From positions 24,043,578 through 24,107,577 of the forward strand of contig OX438744.1 of the NCBI GenBank assembly GCA_949316235.1: a stretch of DNA of 64,000 bases, in the 5' to 3' direction. Source of the stretch: Oegoconia quadripuncta. Taxonomy: Eukaryota > Arthropoda > Insecta > Lepidoptera > Autostichidae. The first letter of the stretch is position 1; each line of letters opens with the position of its first letter. Shown piece after piece: positions 10,253-20,737 of this stretch. Position numbers and translations under genes: made by a program. The notes beneath the pieces were generated by a model that saw nothing but the letters and a program-made list of their open reading frames with translations, searched no databases and was not told the DNA's origin.

Positions 10253-10264
10253 CCGCTGTCACCA
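10253..10264 (-). promoter_or_regulatory. Primer-binding site of the mag-like element
   Basis: Immediately inside the 5' LTR the sense strand reads TGGTGACAGCGG, so the plus strand ends in CACCA like a tRNA 3' end. The priming tRNA was not identified. Confidence 0.65.
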
Positions 10265-10326
10265 TGTGGTGTAATGATACTACGACATCCAGATAGCAAC
10301 TGTTTTATTTAGATTTACCCACAACA
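10265..10326 (-). repeat. 5' LTR of the mag-like element (62 bp)
   Basis: Identical to 5880-5941; followed by the GTAGG target duplication at 10327-10331. Confidence 0.95.
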
Positions 10327-10539
10327 GTAGGTGTCTTATAGTGAAGATTGTTCAAATAATGTTCTATGGATAAATAAACAAAAAAAAAGCACCAATGGGG
10401 TGGTGTCATTTTGATCGTTCCAACGACCCGGTCCATATTGAACGTCAGATTGGCGGGTGTATTATCTCGTAATGAAAATACCTATATCGGCAGAATTGAA
10501 AAGTCAACGCAATTTTTTTTACGTAATAGGTACGGCTGC

Positions 10540-10850
10540 TTCAAAATTTTCAAACTTCAAGCATTTATTTCAACGTAAGATACATAATATCATTTGTTCA
10601 ATGTCAATTTAAATCTATTGGAAATAAAATAGGGCTTAAGCATTTTTCGGTCAGTCAGTATGTCCAAGCTACCACCGCTTCGGAAAGGGAAATCATCTGT
10701 GGGAAAAGAACCCACAGGATCATTTTTCTTTTCTTTTCTTTTTTTTCTATATACATAAAAGTATACAGCTAATACAATTTTACAATTTTTGTGAGCTGGG
10801 CGAAGTATACCAAGGGTTTTTGTCATTCAGGTAGTCACTAATTTTGTAAT
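10540..10850 (-). mobile_element. LINE 3'-end repeat (antisense), sister of 44393-44700
   Basis: CAAACTTCAAGCATTTATTT, CGTAAGATACATAATATC, CACCGCTTCGGAAAGGGAAA and GCGAAGTATACCAAG match 44393-44665 in order. This copy lacks a 12-bp segment (GCGGCGCAAGAA type) after GGGAAAAGAA. No protein is recognisable. Confidence 0.55.
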
Positions 10851-10880
10851 AACTGTTGCTGTTCAGTAAAGCTACATGCG

Positions 10881-11243
10881 ATACCTAGAAGTGACCCTAA
10901 AATAGATCACCGACCACCTAATCTCGATAATTATTAAGTGCATGTAACTATGCACGCTGCAGACTGTCGTGCAACCTGCGCTTACCCAGCGGCAGCAGCC
11001 GTTTACACAACAACAGCATTCCGTCGTCTCGTTTCACATATTGCGCTACGAATTACGATATTATAGTTTTTTTTACACACATACGCAGTTTCACATGATT
11101 AGCGCAATTTGGTGGGTTTACTCCTTGGATGGGTGTCTAGTAGGTATTCGCCTGTGTCAGATTAAAAGGTATACACAATCATTTTTTCCACCTAAATAGA
11201 TAAAAACTTGGGACGTTACAAAAACTGTTTATGATCCAGCAAG
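10881..11243. other. No feature recognised
   Basis: AT-rich DNA with a 76-codon ORF at 10969-11199 whose composition looks non-coding and which has no recognisable motif. Confidence 0.4.
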
Positions 11244-11495
11244 GATAAATAAATAAATATCCTTGGACATACACACAACGCCATCTAGTTCTACATTAAG
11301 CAACTATAGGCTTGTGTTGTGGATACCAGATGGTTGATACATTTTTTTTATAAATATATACATATATAAATGAAAAACATCCATAACTCGGGAGCACATG
11401 TCTGTATTCATCATACAAACTTATGCCCCTAACGGGATTTGAACCCGCAACCTTTTGGTATAGCAGTCAGAGTTTCTAACCATTACACCAAAAAG
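11244..11495 (-). mobile_element. tRNA-derived SINE, family 3, near full length
   Basis: Antisense copy. The head lies at the right (TTTGGTGTAATGGTTAGAAAC as sense A box, GGTTGCGGGTTCAAATCCCG as B box). The body contains ATGGATGTTTTTC, and the tail ends at the left with GGATATTTATTTATTTAT. Relatives lie at 20445, 21708, 24906 and 54960. Confidence 0.75.
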
Positions 11496-11675
11496 GACTT
11501 TTAACTTCCTATAATCTTAAAAGCCGTGTAGAAAATTATAATACCTATATTTTTCTGCATAATGCATAGTACCTTTTCAAATAATCAAGAAAAATCGCCA
11601 GAAAGAAAAAGTAAAGTAGGTGACAGTTACTTAATTTCTATATTATTCCCAAGTGTTATTTTATTAAATAAGTAT

Positions 11676-11899
11676 AAATAAATATTTCGGACATTTACAC
11701 CAATCATCTAGTCCCAAATTAAGCAAAGCGTGCTATGGATACTAGATAACGGATAAACATACATAAATATTTATATAAACATCCATGACTCAGGAATAAA
11801 TGTTCATATTCATCACACAAACATTTACCCGTCGCGGGATTCGAACCCGCAACCGTTGGTTTCGCTGACAGGGTCACTATCCACTACACCAATCGGTCG
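11676..11899 (-). mobile_element. tRNA-derived SINE, family 4, near full length
   Basis: Antisense copy of a SINE whose sense head is CGACCGATTGGTGTAGTGGA with B box GGTTGCGGGTTCGAATCCCG. The body contains GTTTATATAAATATTTATGT and the end is CCGAAATATTTATTTAT. Full sense copies are at 34420 and 36500. Confidence 0.8.
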
Positions 11900-11905
11900 T
11901 CGAAA

Positions 11906-12708
11906 AAATCGAAAAATCGGTTATTCTTATTAGTTAAATATTTTTTAAATAAAAGCTTGGTTTATTTTATTTTTTACTTTTATTCCTTTAGTCATAGAGG
12001 GATTTGTATCCCTCTTTGTATCCAGGATCTACTTTAGAATCCTTCGCTCTGTTCTGGATTCAAAAATAGTGTCCAGGCCGTAAAAATATTATATTGCTCC
12101 CTTGGAATATAAGTAATATAACCTAATATTACCTTGCTAAACTCTTTTAGAAGACCGACAAAAACATACCTAAATAAAAAGTTAATTTGAAAATTTTATA
12201 ACACTTTTTTGCGTAGTAGTAGTTAATACCGACACAAAAACTAAATAATTTCAAAGGTGACAAATCGAGTCTGGCTTTTTTGGGTCGGGACATGAAGAAT
12301 TGAGGGGTGAATGAATGATGATGGGTCATCAGAACAGGATTATGGTAAACATGGGACCAACCTGGAAGTATGTCCTGTTAAATAAAATAATTTATGGATG
12401 AGATTTGAATGTTCCTGTTGTTTAAACGGCATGACCGATTTTAAAGCGCAGCGTTATAAAACTTTTTGGTTTTTCTAAATATGTAAATTGTTATTCTATT
12501 TATGTACACCAATTCCTCCGAGATCTCGCCACCGATTTGAGTGATTCTTTCTTCATTGGAAAGAAGCGAGTTACGAGATGGTCCCAATTAAATTTCATCA
12601 AGATCGGACGATGGAATGTCCACGAAATTAACAGTTGCCCGTAAAATTGCCGTGATTGAGTTACACTAAAGTTACACTTAAAGTCCCCTTTGTATACAGT
12701 CGTATCAG
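11906..12708. other. No feature recognised
   Basis: Intergenic AT-rich DNA. A minus-strand ORF of 60 codons (12147-12329) has no motif and looks random. Confidence 0.45.
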
Positions 12709-12777
12709 GAAACCAAAGAAAAGGCGGAATGTAGAGAAGTGTGGACAGGACTCCACCGGCAAGAGCATAGCACTTAA
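12709..12777 (+). pseudogene. RTE-type LINE ORF, last 22 codons
   Basis: The short in-frame peptide ends in a typical RTE-clade C terminus (key residues WTGLHRQEHST then stop). A related tail is at 30680-30715. Only the extreme 3' end survives. Confidence 0.45.
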
Positions 12778-13268
12778 ATAGAAAAGAGAGAATACTTAAT
12801 ACCTAGAGAGACTGTTAATAATGTAGTTATATGTATAGTTATGTACACTCTTAACTGTCCCAAAATAATGTGTGTAAGGCGTGTGTAAGGCGTTGAATTC
12901 GCTTGGATGGGCTAATTACTTTATCCAAAAATAAAATTTTCCATGTATTTGAACCGCGATTTGAACTCAGGTACAAAGTCGTGACGAGTAGCGCGTCGCT
13001 ACGAGTGTTGATCATCAAATTCGTTTAACGTTAAGAAAACCAACAACCTAAAAATTATTCGTAGTAAGCCGGACGTGAATTATGCTTTAATGAAGTTATA
13101 CAAAATAAAAACCTGCTCGGAACAACCTTGATCGACTCTGGTCTAGAGGCGTAATTCCGTGATTGCCTAAGTGTACCAAAACTATTTTTGTAGGGTTCAG
13201 TAACTCAAAAAAAGAAGAGAACCCTTATAGTTGTTAGAGATTCTATTTAAACGAATCTTTTTTACATT
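12778..13268. other. No feature recognised
   Basis: AT-rich intergenic sequence without coding or repeat evidence. Confidence 0.4.
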
Positions 13269-13423
13269 GGTGTCGATTCGGATGTACACCAACTAAACTA
13301 AACTAAAACGAGTTTTGGAGTGGTGCCATCGCATCGTACTGTTCCAGAGAGAAAGCGACAGTACTACTTTAAAACTGGTTTTGGTTTAGTTTAGTTTAGT
13401 TGGTGTACATTCGAATCGACACC
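13269..13423. mobile_element. Foldback MITE, family B (GGTGTCGATTCGGATGTACA), copy 1
   Basis: The element has about 45-bp inverted repeats: GGTGTCGATTCGGATGTACA at the left and TGTACATTCGAATCGACACC at the right. ATTG lies directly outside on both sides (right copy CATTG). The loop has AGTACTGT/ACAGTAC sub-palindromes. Other copies are at 25094, 42490 and 46941. Confidence 0.85.
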
Positions 13424-13692
13424 ATTGTCGTTGAACTTTTATATTCGTCTGTTGTTTGTCTGTCTGTCAGCCGTGTGACTTTTAGATTATATTTATTATA
13501 CCTACCATAATCCGCGTTTTTTTTCTAACTGGTTATGGGCCCAGGATATTTACTTAAAGTGTGTAAGTAAATTTTCATGAAATGCGCAAAAGTTAAATTC
13601 GTTCAGCCATACCTAGTACTTCTATCGACGACGAAACAAAGACTATCGACAATCGACATGTCAGGTTGTCTGCAGTTTCTATATATAAATTA

Positions 13693-16440
13693 TAGATTAG
13701 ATTAGATTAGATTTATTTAGTTCACTTTTACAATAGCATGTCATACATACAGTTTCGTAAATTTATGAAATTTAAAATAAAAGTGATTGTCAAACATAAA
13801 ACAAAAAATAATAACATAAAAAACAAATTCCTGTATACAATAGTAAAACATATTGTTATATGTATGTCAAAACTAATTAAGAAAGTATAAGTATGTAACC
13901 ATTGTTACGTCAACGTCATACCATTTTAGAATAATCAAAATGAAATAAAACAAAACAAAATAAAATATAAACCATGTCATGAGATTATTGATATGCCATA
14001 ATCACCTTTGTCAAATTATAGTTGAATACAAGTTAAAATAGATATATTAAAATAGAAAACATGTCAGGAGGTTATGAAAATGTCATATCCATATACTATT
14101 TAATAGAATAAAATTCATTTTCCAACAAAAAGTTTCTCAGTTTGCGAATGAATGCGTCGTCATTTTTTTCGTCACGTAAATCTGCGGGTAGATGCTCATA
14201 GTACGTAGGTCAGATCACACGGGGGTTTTTTGGCGCGAGTGTTGTGCGTCGTGAGACAGATTGTAAGCGACTGTTCCGACGCGACGGCTAAAACTAGACA
14301 TATTCCGCCGCACAAACAATATCACTTGGTATAAGTACAGTGAGTACAATGTCATTATTTTTGTTTTATGAAAATGGGTTCTACATGTGTCTCTGGGTTT
14401 AACTCCACTTAGGATTCTTATTGCCCTTTTTTGTAGAATGAAGACGCGGTTTGCATCAGCTGAGTTACCCCAAAGAATGACGCCATACGACATAAGTGAG
14501 TGGAAATACGCAAAATACGTCTGCCTCAGCACGTCTGTTGATATAAGTGGGCGGAGTTTCCGTAACGCATATGCAGCACCACTCAGTCGATCGCAAAGTG
14601 ATTGTATATTGGACTTCCAGTTTAGATTGCTATCTAACTTGAATCCCAGGAATTTTACCTGTTCACACAATGGTACCGGGATGGACATATTCATTGGTCT
14701 CTGATTTGTTTTAGCCGTGAAGATTATCCCATTCGATTTAGTGACATTCAGAATTAACCCATTAGCCACAAACCATTCCCGCAACTGCATGCACACATTA
14801 TTTATTTTAATATTAAGTTGTTCGTATGTTTTGGCGCATACAACAACAGTAAGTGTCATCGGCAAATAGCGCTATTACGCCTTCAGTAATATAGGTTGGT
14901 AGGTCATTTACAAATATCAAAAACATAGTATTTCCCAGTGCAGATCCTTGTGGAATGCCTATTGTTACTTTACCTGGGGATGACCTCACTTTTTTACCAT
15001 TGGCTACGACCTCCACTGTCTGTTGCCTATTGTATAAAAACGATTTGAGTAAACTTTGAGCTTTGTTATTTAATCCATAGTGTGACATCTTCTCCAACAA
15101 TAATTCATTTCCTATTACATCAAATGCTTTTGTTAAATCACAGAAAATGCCCGCTGTTTTATATTTATCGTCTAGAGCAGTAATTATGGCGTCTATGATA
15201 TTTTGAGCTGCTGCGGTTGTAGATTTGTTTTTGCGGTAAGCATATTGCCTATTCGTCACTAAGTCATTTCTCTCCAAGTGTCTCATAATACTATTTGATA
15301 AGATCGACTCAATAATCTTCGAGATTGTGGGAACAATTGTAATCGGTCTGTGGCTATCTACAGCACCCTTCTCACCTTTGCCTTTATAAACGGGACACAC
15401 ACGCGTGTTCTTTAGAACATCCGGATATGTCCCACAATCGAACATTTCATTTATTAAAACTACTAAAATATTACCTACGACTGGCCACACACATAACAGT
15501 ATGTTTATTGATATATCATATATATCTAACGTATTGGGTGTTTTCAATAACGATTTGAGTACTGCGTCTATAGCGTCACGTGTGATCAGGGGCAACTCAT
15601 AACTAGGGACATCTTTTTTGCTTAAATATTTATGTAATATAGGAATAGCTTTTTCGCGGTCAGCTTGGAGTTTAAGATTAGCAGTTACCGTTAAAAAATA
15701 ATCATTGAAACGATTGGGGATTTCGTCAGGTGGTACATCCTTGTCTTCATCCCTCAAACAAATATTATGGAGTTTATTTTCTGACCCTACTTCATCATTC
15801 ACGACACGCCAAATCTCCCTAGATGGGTTTTTGGCGTTTGTAAGTCGTTTCCCAATGTAGTTCTTTTGATCACGCAGAGTTGTAATTTTAATTAGTTCTT
15901 TAAAATGGTTTATAGCATTTGATAATATGTCAGAGGGACATTGTTTGCTAAATTCACAAAAACTTTCAAAGTTCCTAATGTACGTAGATAGCTCTTCACT
16001 CATCCAGGGAACTTTATTTTTCTTTATTGGTACCTTTTTAATTGGGAAGTGAATGTCTATGAAATATGTCAGAACACGGAATAATTTAGAAAATTTATCA
16101 TTTATATTTATAGAATTATCATTTACAAAGTTCCAATTATAATTACAGATGTCAATATAAAATAAATAAATAGATTCTTTTTGGTGAAAGCGTCGATGAA
16201 TGTGTGTGTGTTGTTGATGTCGTGACAGTGATAGTTTGTTACACAACGTAAATAGCTGGGCGTTGTGGTCACTAATCGCGGTGTCTAACGGTGTCCCTGT
16301 GACGTCACAGTCACTACGAGCAACTATTCCGCAGTCGAGGGACGTTTTACAGTCATCAGTCACCCTAGTTAGAAAATCTACTATGTTTTCCAAACCGTAA
16401 CTCAGTAACAGGTCGTCCAACTGTCGTCTCAATGTCTTTA
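13693..16440 (-). mobile_element. 5'-truncated non-LTR retrotransposon (CR1/Jockey-like LINE)
   Basis: A minus-strand LINE runs from about 16440, truncated just after the endonuclease GDFN region, to a 3' microsatellite tail. The tail, (TCTAA)n on the sense strand, is seen as TAGATTAGATTAGATTAGAT at 13693-13714. The 3' UTR between 13715 and 14095 is about 380 bp. Confidence 0.85.
14096..16432 (-). pseudogene. LINE ORF2 remnant: end of endonuclease, reverse transcriptase, C-terminal domain
   Basis: Three frames together cover the ORF. The long frame 16432-14813 starts in the endonuclease C terminus (AISDHN motif). It continues through the RT fingers (THRPITIVPTISKIIES) and the motif with IFCDLTKAFD, to SALGNTMFLIFVNDLP and the FADDT active site. 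A one-base shift right after FADDT (near 14860) moves the reading to the frame ending at 14215, with the thumb and C-terminal region (key residues RAIRILSGV). A second shift near 14215 moves it to a frame ending at the TAG at 14096-14098 (key residues YYEHLPADLRDEKN). The 5' end has no ATG and a stop lies just upstream, so it is 5'-truncated and doubly frameshifted. It would have supplied reverse transcription for its LINE family. Confidence 0.85.
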
Positions 16441-16663
16441 ACTAAACCTTTGTTTACACTTCTCTGTCAATAGTAATAAAAATTTGATAAAATTAAGTTA
16501 TTATAAATATAGAAAGAAGTAAAATTGGTGCAGCAACTTTAAATTTGGCTGTTACGCCAACAGCGCCACCTAGCGGAGTGGATATATAAATTAAAAGGAA
16601 TCGAGGACTTTAATAACTGGAAGTTCCTATAATATAATTTCTGCAATAATGCTGTTGTCTATG

Positions 16664-16693
<30 letters not shown>
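16664..16693. repeat. (TAAA)n microsatellite
   Basis: Uninterrupted TAAATAAATAAATAAATAAA-type run, probably a residual SINE or LINE tail. Confidence 0.8.
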
Positions 16694-16694
<1 letters not shown>

Positions 16695-16885
16695 GGATGC
16701 TGCTAAATGTACCTGCCGACTATTTGTAGGACCGACAATCAGCCGATTTTTTCCTCAATACTTTTATCACCGATATTGTGACCGATTTTTTGTAGGATGT
16801 GGGCGTTGAAATATTGCAATCAGTACGTTCCATTTTTCTCCTACAAAAAATCGGTCACCGATTATCGGTCGTGGGCGGGCAGCCT
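16694..16885. mobile_element. MITE with AGGnTGC...GCAGCCT ends
   Basis: Outer ends AGGATGCTGC and GGGCAGCCT, and inner arms around TTTTTTGTAGGA against TCCTACAAAAAATCGGTCAC, form an imperfect foldback. The flanks suggest a TA duplication. Confidence 0.6.
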
Positions 16886-17253
16886 TAAGAGTGCATCGAG
16901 TAGCTAAGACTAGGTAAGACGCTAGGCAAAATTTGTTTGTCTGTACATACTTCCGCTTCTCCGCATGTACGAAGTGCTAAGACACCTTTTGAAGCGTGGA
17001 TAAATCTGCAGATGGCTTATGAAGACAGAGGCTTGGATTATTGAAAACCGTTTTTAATAATAAATTAAATGACATCGGTGGTTGGATAAATATTGGTCAC
17101 AGATTTCGGGACTCGCACAACAACTGAGTAACATTGACTCCCCGTTGGATGATGAGTTTATTGCGATAATTATGCTGAGTGGACTGGCTTCAGATTACGA
17201 TCCATACCACTGATTATGGCTTTGGAAAATTCCAATATAAAATTAACTATTGT
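16886..17253. other. No feature recognised
   Basis: AT-rich DNA with no convincing ORF or repeat partner in the window. Confidence 0.4.
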
Positions 17254-17570
17254 TTGTTTTTTTTTTTGTGTACAACGGGTTAGTACTTGACCTCTATCAC
17301 ACCTGATGTTAAGTGAAGATGAGGTCAAAGGTGGAAGCGTACTAACCCGGAAGCCCCAACACATTTGGGAGACTGGCTATCTCATCTCTGACAACTAGAA
17401 CACAACAACAATGTTAATAGCATTGTTGTGTTCTGGTCGGCAACGATAAGATAGTCAGTCCCCCAAATAAGATGGGGTTTCCCGGTTAATACACTTCCAA
17501 CTTCGGCCTCATCTTCGCTTAACATCAGGTGTGATTGCGGTCAGGTATTAGTAATCCGTTGTGCACAAAA
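17254..17570. mobile_element. Two SINE family-1 3' halves in inverted, head-to-head arrangement
   Basis: 17254-17398 is antisense (ACCTGATGTTAAGTGAAGATGAG type, ending in poly(T)). 17399-17570 is sense (AATGTTAATAGCATTGTTGT, then CATCTTCGCTTAACATCAGG). Together they form a long imperfect palindrome. Confidence 0.7.
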
Positions 17571-17764
17571 ATAAAAAATTGTCTGATTACAAACTCGATT
17601 CCCAAGACATGATGGTACTATCTGCATACAAGTTTGTAGGGAACCCACGGTGCGCGAGTCAGACTCGCACGTGTCCGGTTTTTATTACTTTCTGTGAATT
17701 TAAAAAAGAATCTTGGAAGTATGTAATCTAACGTTGAAAACATATTGAGCATTCGTTGCGTGAC

Positions 17765-17830
17765 CTTGAGCCGCCTTATGAGGCCCATAGTGAGAGACCA
17801 CATTTCAGTGTCAAAGTCATCACGGGTAAC
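17765..17830 (+). repeat. Short dispersed repeat shared with 495-560
   Basis: TTATGAGGCCCATAGTGAG, then ATTTCAGT...GTCATCACnGGTAACA, occurs in both places. The family is unknown. Confidence 0.4.
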
Positions 17831-17894
17831 ATCCATTGATTAAAGGCACTGAGGTGTTTTGGATGAGAATACGTAATGGAATCAGGATTGGCTG

Positions 17895-18060
17895 TAGACA
17901 GTTTCTTTGTTTGTAAACGCTTTATTGTACAAAGAGGCAGTACATTAATTTTGCATTGATACAGATTTTGAGTACAACGGACTTATCCCATAGAGGGATT
18001 GCTTCCAATCACCCATAGGGATAGTTAGAAAACAGTAGATTGGGCGTATACAAATTACAG
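17895..18060 (-). mobile_element. LINE/SINE 3' tail fragment (antisense)
   Basis: TTGTACAAAGAGGCAGTACA and CGGACTTATCCCATAGAGGG match in antisense the tail at 25600-25690 (ATCCCTCAACGGGATAAGTC). Confidence 0.45.
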
Positions 18061-18160
18061 CAAATTCAACTAAAACAAATACCTCACTAATAAATATATA
18101 TTATATATAAAAGTAATAAGAATAATATATAATAATACATAACTATACATTAATAAAATA

Positions 18161-18430
18161 TACAGGGCGTCCCAAAGTTATGGGACATGAAGGGGAAGTA
18201 CCTTAAATATCGTAGATAGTGAATTTTGCTCAAAGAAGACTTTATGTTATTTTTAAAAGTTAGTAATTCTGCATTCATAGATTTTCTAAAAATTATTTGC
18301 TTCGGCTGGGAATCGAACCGACTCAAATGTGAAAAAAAAAACACCCTGCTTTTATGATGCCAATCGAAAGAATAGCTAAAAAATAATAACTCTGCCTAAG
18401 TAACATAGTATTTTAAAAGAAAGGAACAAC
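18161..18430 (+). repeat. Left terminal inverted repeat (about 270 bp)
   Basis: Pairs with 20015-20284 through GAAAGGAACAAC. It contains the reverse complement of a Pol III B-box-like GGTTCGATTCCCAGC. Confidence 0.9.
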
Positions 18431-18508
18431 GTGAAATTAATCATTTTAATCAAATAAAAAACATACATGAAACTGCCGTAGTCAATTAAGTAGGTATTTT
18501 TTTGTAAA

Positions 18509-19570
18509 TTAATTAATTAAATGCTCAAAATGTGATCCCTCTTGTCTTACGCAAATCGCCAATCTTTTAATGAGCCCGCTGCCTGTTGATTTTCTAATCA
18601 TTTTATGGTGAACACTCGATGTGATATGGCACAATTCTGTTTGCAACTCGCCTACGTTCTCGTATCGCTTTTTGTATAGCATATCTTTCACGTATCCCCA
18701 AAAGAAGAAATCTAATGGTGTGAGGTCCGGGGATCTGGCCGGCCATCTAATCGGTCCATTTGTACCAATCCATGTAGGAAAACATTCATTTAGAAAATCT
18801 GCTGCTCTCCGACTATTATGAGCCGGAGCTCCATCTTGTTGGAAAATTAAGTTTTCTTGCTCCGCCGCGGAATGGTTTCTTATCTTATCCCTTAAAATTT
18901 GAAGTATTCCTAAATACTTTTCTGTGTTCAAGGTTCCTTGGTAAAAATGGATTAAGAAAACCCGGTTTTTTAAAAGTCCGCACCAACAGTTGAGTGAAAA
19001 ACGCACTTGGTTATTAGTTTCAGTCACTCGTAGGGGATTTTCTTTAGACCAAATACGATTATTGTTGCGGTTATACATACCGTTATTGCTAAAGTTAGAT
19101 TCGTCTGTCCAAATAATATTATCCAAAAAATTTGGATCTTCGAGCAATCGTGCCTGGATATCAAGACAGAAATTTTTTCTCCTTTCTGTATCGCCCGGAA
19201 GTAATTTTTGAACCAATCGTCCTTCAACATAACTCTTAAAACCGTGTTTTTTTAATACACGGTGTATTTTACTTTTTGAAACTCCAATTTCATGTTCTCC
19301 TTCTCTCACCGATGCTTTCGGAAAAGCCGAAAAGTAAATTAAAATACCAAGTTCTTCGTCGTTGATCGTATGGTTTTCTTGCTGTGGTTCTCTTGGGCGT
19401 TTATCGAAACGTCCCAGAGTTTTCAAATTGTTCACAAGCCTTTTCAAAACTTTACGAGACGGTATTTGTCTATCAGGATATTTTACGCCATACCACCGCA
19501 AACTTCTAGAGATATCTTTATCGTTCAAAAAATATGCTTCCATTAGATCAAAACTTACTTGATATGCCAT
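18509..19570 (-). CDS. mariner-superfamily transposase, intact
   Basis: The 353-codon ORF starts at ATG 19570 and lies between the element's inverted repeats. Residues 1-110 are a helix-turn-helix DNA-binding region of the kind found on this insect transposase group (EAYFLNDKDISRSLRWYG; later GVSKSKIHRVLKKHG). The catalytic DDE/D core has D156 (IIWTDESNF), D246 (FQQDGAPAHNS) and D287 (ARSPDLTPLDFF). The last two are separated by 40 residues, longer than the 34 of classical mariner and Tc1. It would bind the inverted repeats and perform cut-and-paste transposition into TA. No frameshift or stop interrupts it. A diverged, broken relative is at 27188-28242. The family placement is sure; the exact DD40D-type subfamily is inference. 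Confidence 0.93.
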   Translation of the reverse strand: MAYQVSFDLMEAYFLNDKDISRSLRWYGVKYPDRQIPSRKVLKRLVNNLKTLGRFDKRPREPQQENHTINDEELGILIYFSAFPKASVREGEHEIGVSKSKIHRVLKKHGFKSYVEGRLVQKLLPGDTERRKNFCLDIQARLLEDPNFLDNIIWTDESNFSNNGMYNRNNNRIWSKENPLRVTETNNQVRFSLNCWCGLLKNRVFLIHFYQGTLNTEKYLGILQILRDKIRNHSAAEQENLIFQQDGAPAHNSRRAADFLNECFPTWIGTNGPIRWPARSPDLTPLDFFFWGYVKDMLYKKRYENVGELQTELCHITSSVHHKMIRKSTGSGLIKRLAICVRQEGSHFEHLIN

Positions 19571-20014
19571 GTTCGCAATAAATTAACACAATAACACTTG
19601 TGTAAGTGAATTGAGACTAAACAGATCAATATCCGAAAAACAAACGCTCGCACATACTGTTCCATTTTCAAATTTAAGAACAACATTTAAAAATATCACT
19701 TCTTTTTAAAATATCTTAAAAAGTATGCATTCAAACAAACGCTGTCATAAACTGTTCCATTTTCAAATTATAAATTATTTATTTTTGTTTTTAATTTGCC
19801 TTCTGTCTAGCTTACAGAGGACGTATTGAAATACAAGTTTTATCATTTCATCTACACGTGCACTTATAATAAGGAAAACTATGTTAGTACCTATTTTATG
19901 AAGTGGGTACTTATTTACGAATAATCAATGCTATCTTTGGAATGATAATATCGCTACTTTTCGAACGTCGTCGGCAATAAATAACTTTCTTGAAATTTGA
20001 CTCAATCATTTTAT

Positions 20015-20284
20015 GTTGTTCCTTTCTTTTAAAATACTATGTTACTTAGGCAGAGTTATTATTTTTTAGCTATTCTTTCGATTGGCATCATAAAAGTAGG
20101 GTGTTTTTTTTTTCACATTTAAGTCGGTTCGATTCCCAGCCGAAGCAAGTAATTTTTAGAAAATCTATGAATGCAGAATTACTAACTTTTAAAAATAACA
20201 TAAAGTCTTCTTTGAGCAAAATTCACTATCTACAATATTTAAGGTACTTCCCCTTCATGTCCCATAACTTTGGGACGCCCTGTA
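20015..20284 (-). repeat. Right terminal inverted repeat (about 270 bp)
   Basis: Reverse complement of 18161-18430 with few substitutions. It contains GGTTCGATTCCCAGC at about 20126-20140 on the plus strand. Confidence 0.9.
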
Positions 20285-20444
20285 TACCTACATACTAATA
20301 ATACATATAAATAAATATGTATATGTACTCGTATATATAATATTTATGTCAATACTGCCGAATATAGAAGTGCGTTCTCTTGGAGCCCTCAACTATTTGG
20401 GGAACTGGCGTTTCATTATGAAACACCCCGACTCGAACACAACA

Positions 20445-20608
20445 ATAAATTGTAAATATTCTTGGATACTTTTTTTTCGTAAATATAAATATAAATGAAA
20501 ACATCCATAACTGCGGCACACACTGCATCATACAAACATATGCCCCTAGCGGGATTCGAACCCGCGACTTTTTTGGTATAGCAGTGTTTTTAACCACTAC
20601 ACAAAAGA
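20445..20608 (-). mobile_element. SINE family 3, partial (antisense)
   Basis: Body ATGAAAACATCCATAACT and head CGGGATTCGAACCCGCGACT, ending with ACCACTACAC. The 3' end is short. Confidence 0.65.
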
Positions 20609-20737
20609 ATGCTGACGCATCGCATTACTACTTGGCGGCAGACTTAGATAAGATGGTGGTAGTTGGCAATTTTATATATTATATAGTTATATAGTTGGAA
20701 ATTTAATAATGTCCTACCCTACCTTAGTACTAAACAT

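Larger units (their letters stand above)
5880..10326 (-). mobile_element. mag-like Ty3/Gypsy LTR retrotransposon, apparently complete
   Basis: A 4447-bp element lies between two identical 62-bp LTRs and is flanked by a perfect 5-bp target duplication GTAGG (5875-5879 and 10327-10331). The LTRs start TG and end CA. Inside the right LTR a primer-binding-like ...CACCA sequence abuts, and inside the left LTR there is a purine tract (minus-strand TATGGGGAAGG). One uninterrupted Gag-Pol ORF fills the interior and there is no envelope ORF. Short LTRs with a compact 4.5-kb body are established hallmarks of the Bombyx mag lineage; assignment to that lineage is inference from structure and domain style. 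Identical LTRs and an open frame indicate a very recent insertion. Confidence 0.93.
18161..20284 (-). mobile_element. IS630/Tc1/mariner-type transposon with 270-bp inverted repeats
   Basis: The element is bounded by TACAGGGCGTCCCAAAG and its reverse complement CTTTGGGACGCCCTGTA, with TA on both outer sides. The inverted repeats extend about 270 bp (18161-18430 and 20015-20284) and differ at only a handful of positions. They enclose an intact minus-strand transposase. It looks young and possibly autonomous. Confidence 0.92.

Noticed and set aside
5880..10326. Envelope gene (errantivirus) in either LTR element
   Set aside because: No ORF follows pol in either element: the mag-like ORF ends about 200 bp and the Gypsy ORF about 360 bp before the 3' LTR.
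18150..20298. Two similar 64-65-codon ORFs at 18150-18344 and 20101-20298
   Set aside because: They are the same sequence in the two arms of the mariner-type inverted repeat and have no motif; not genes.
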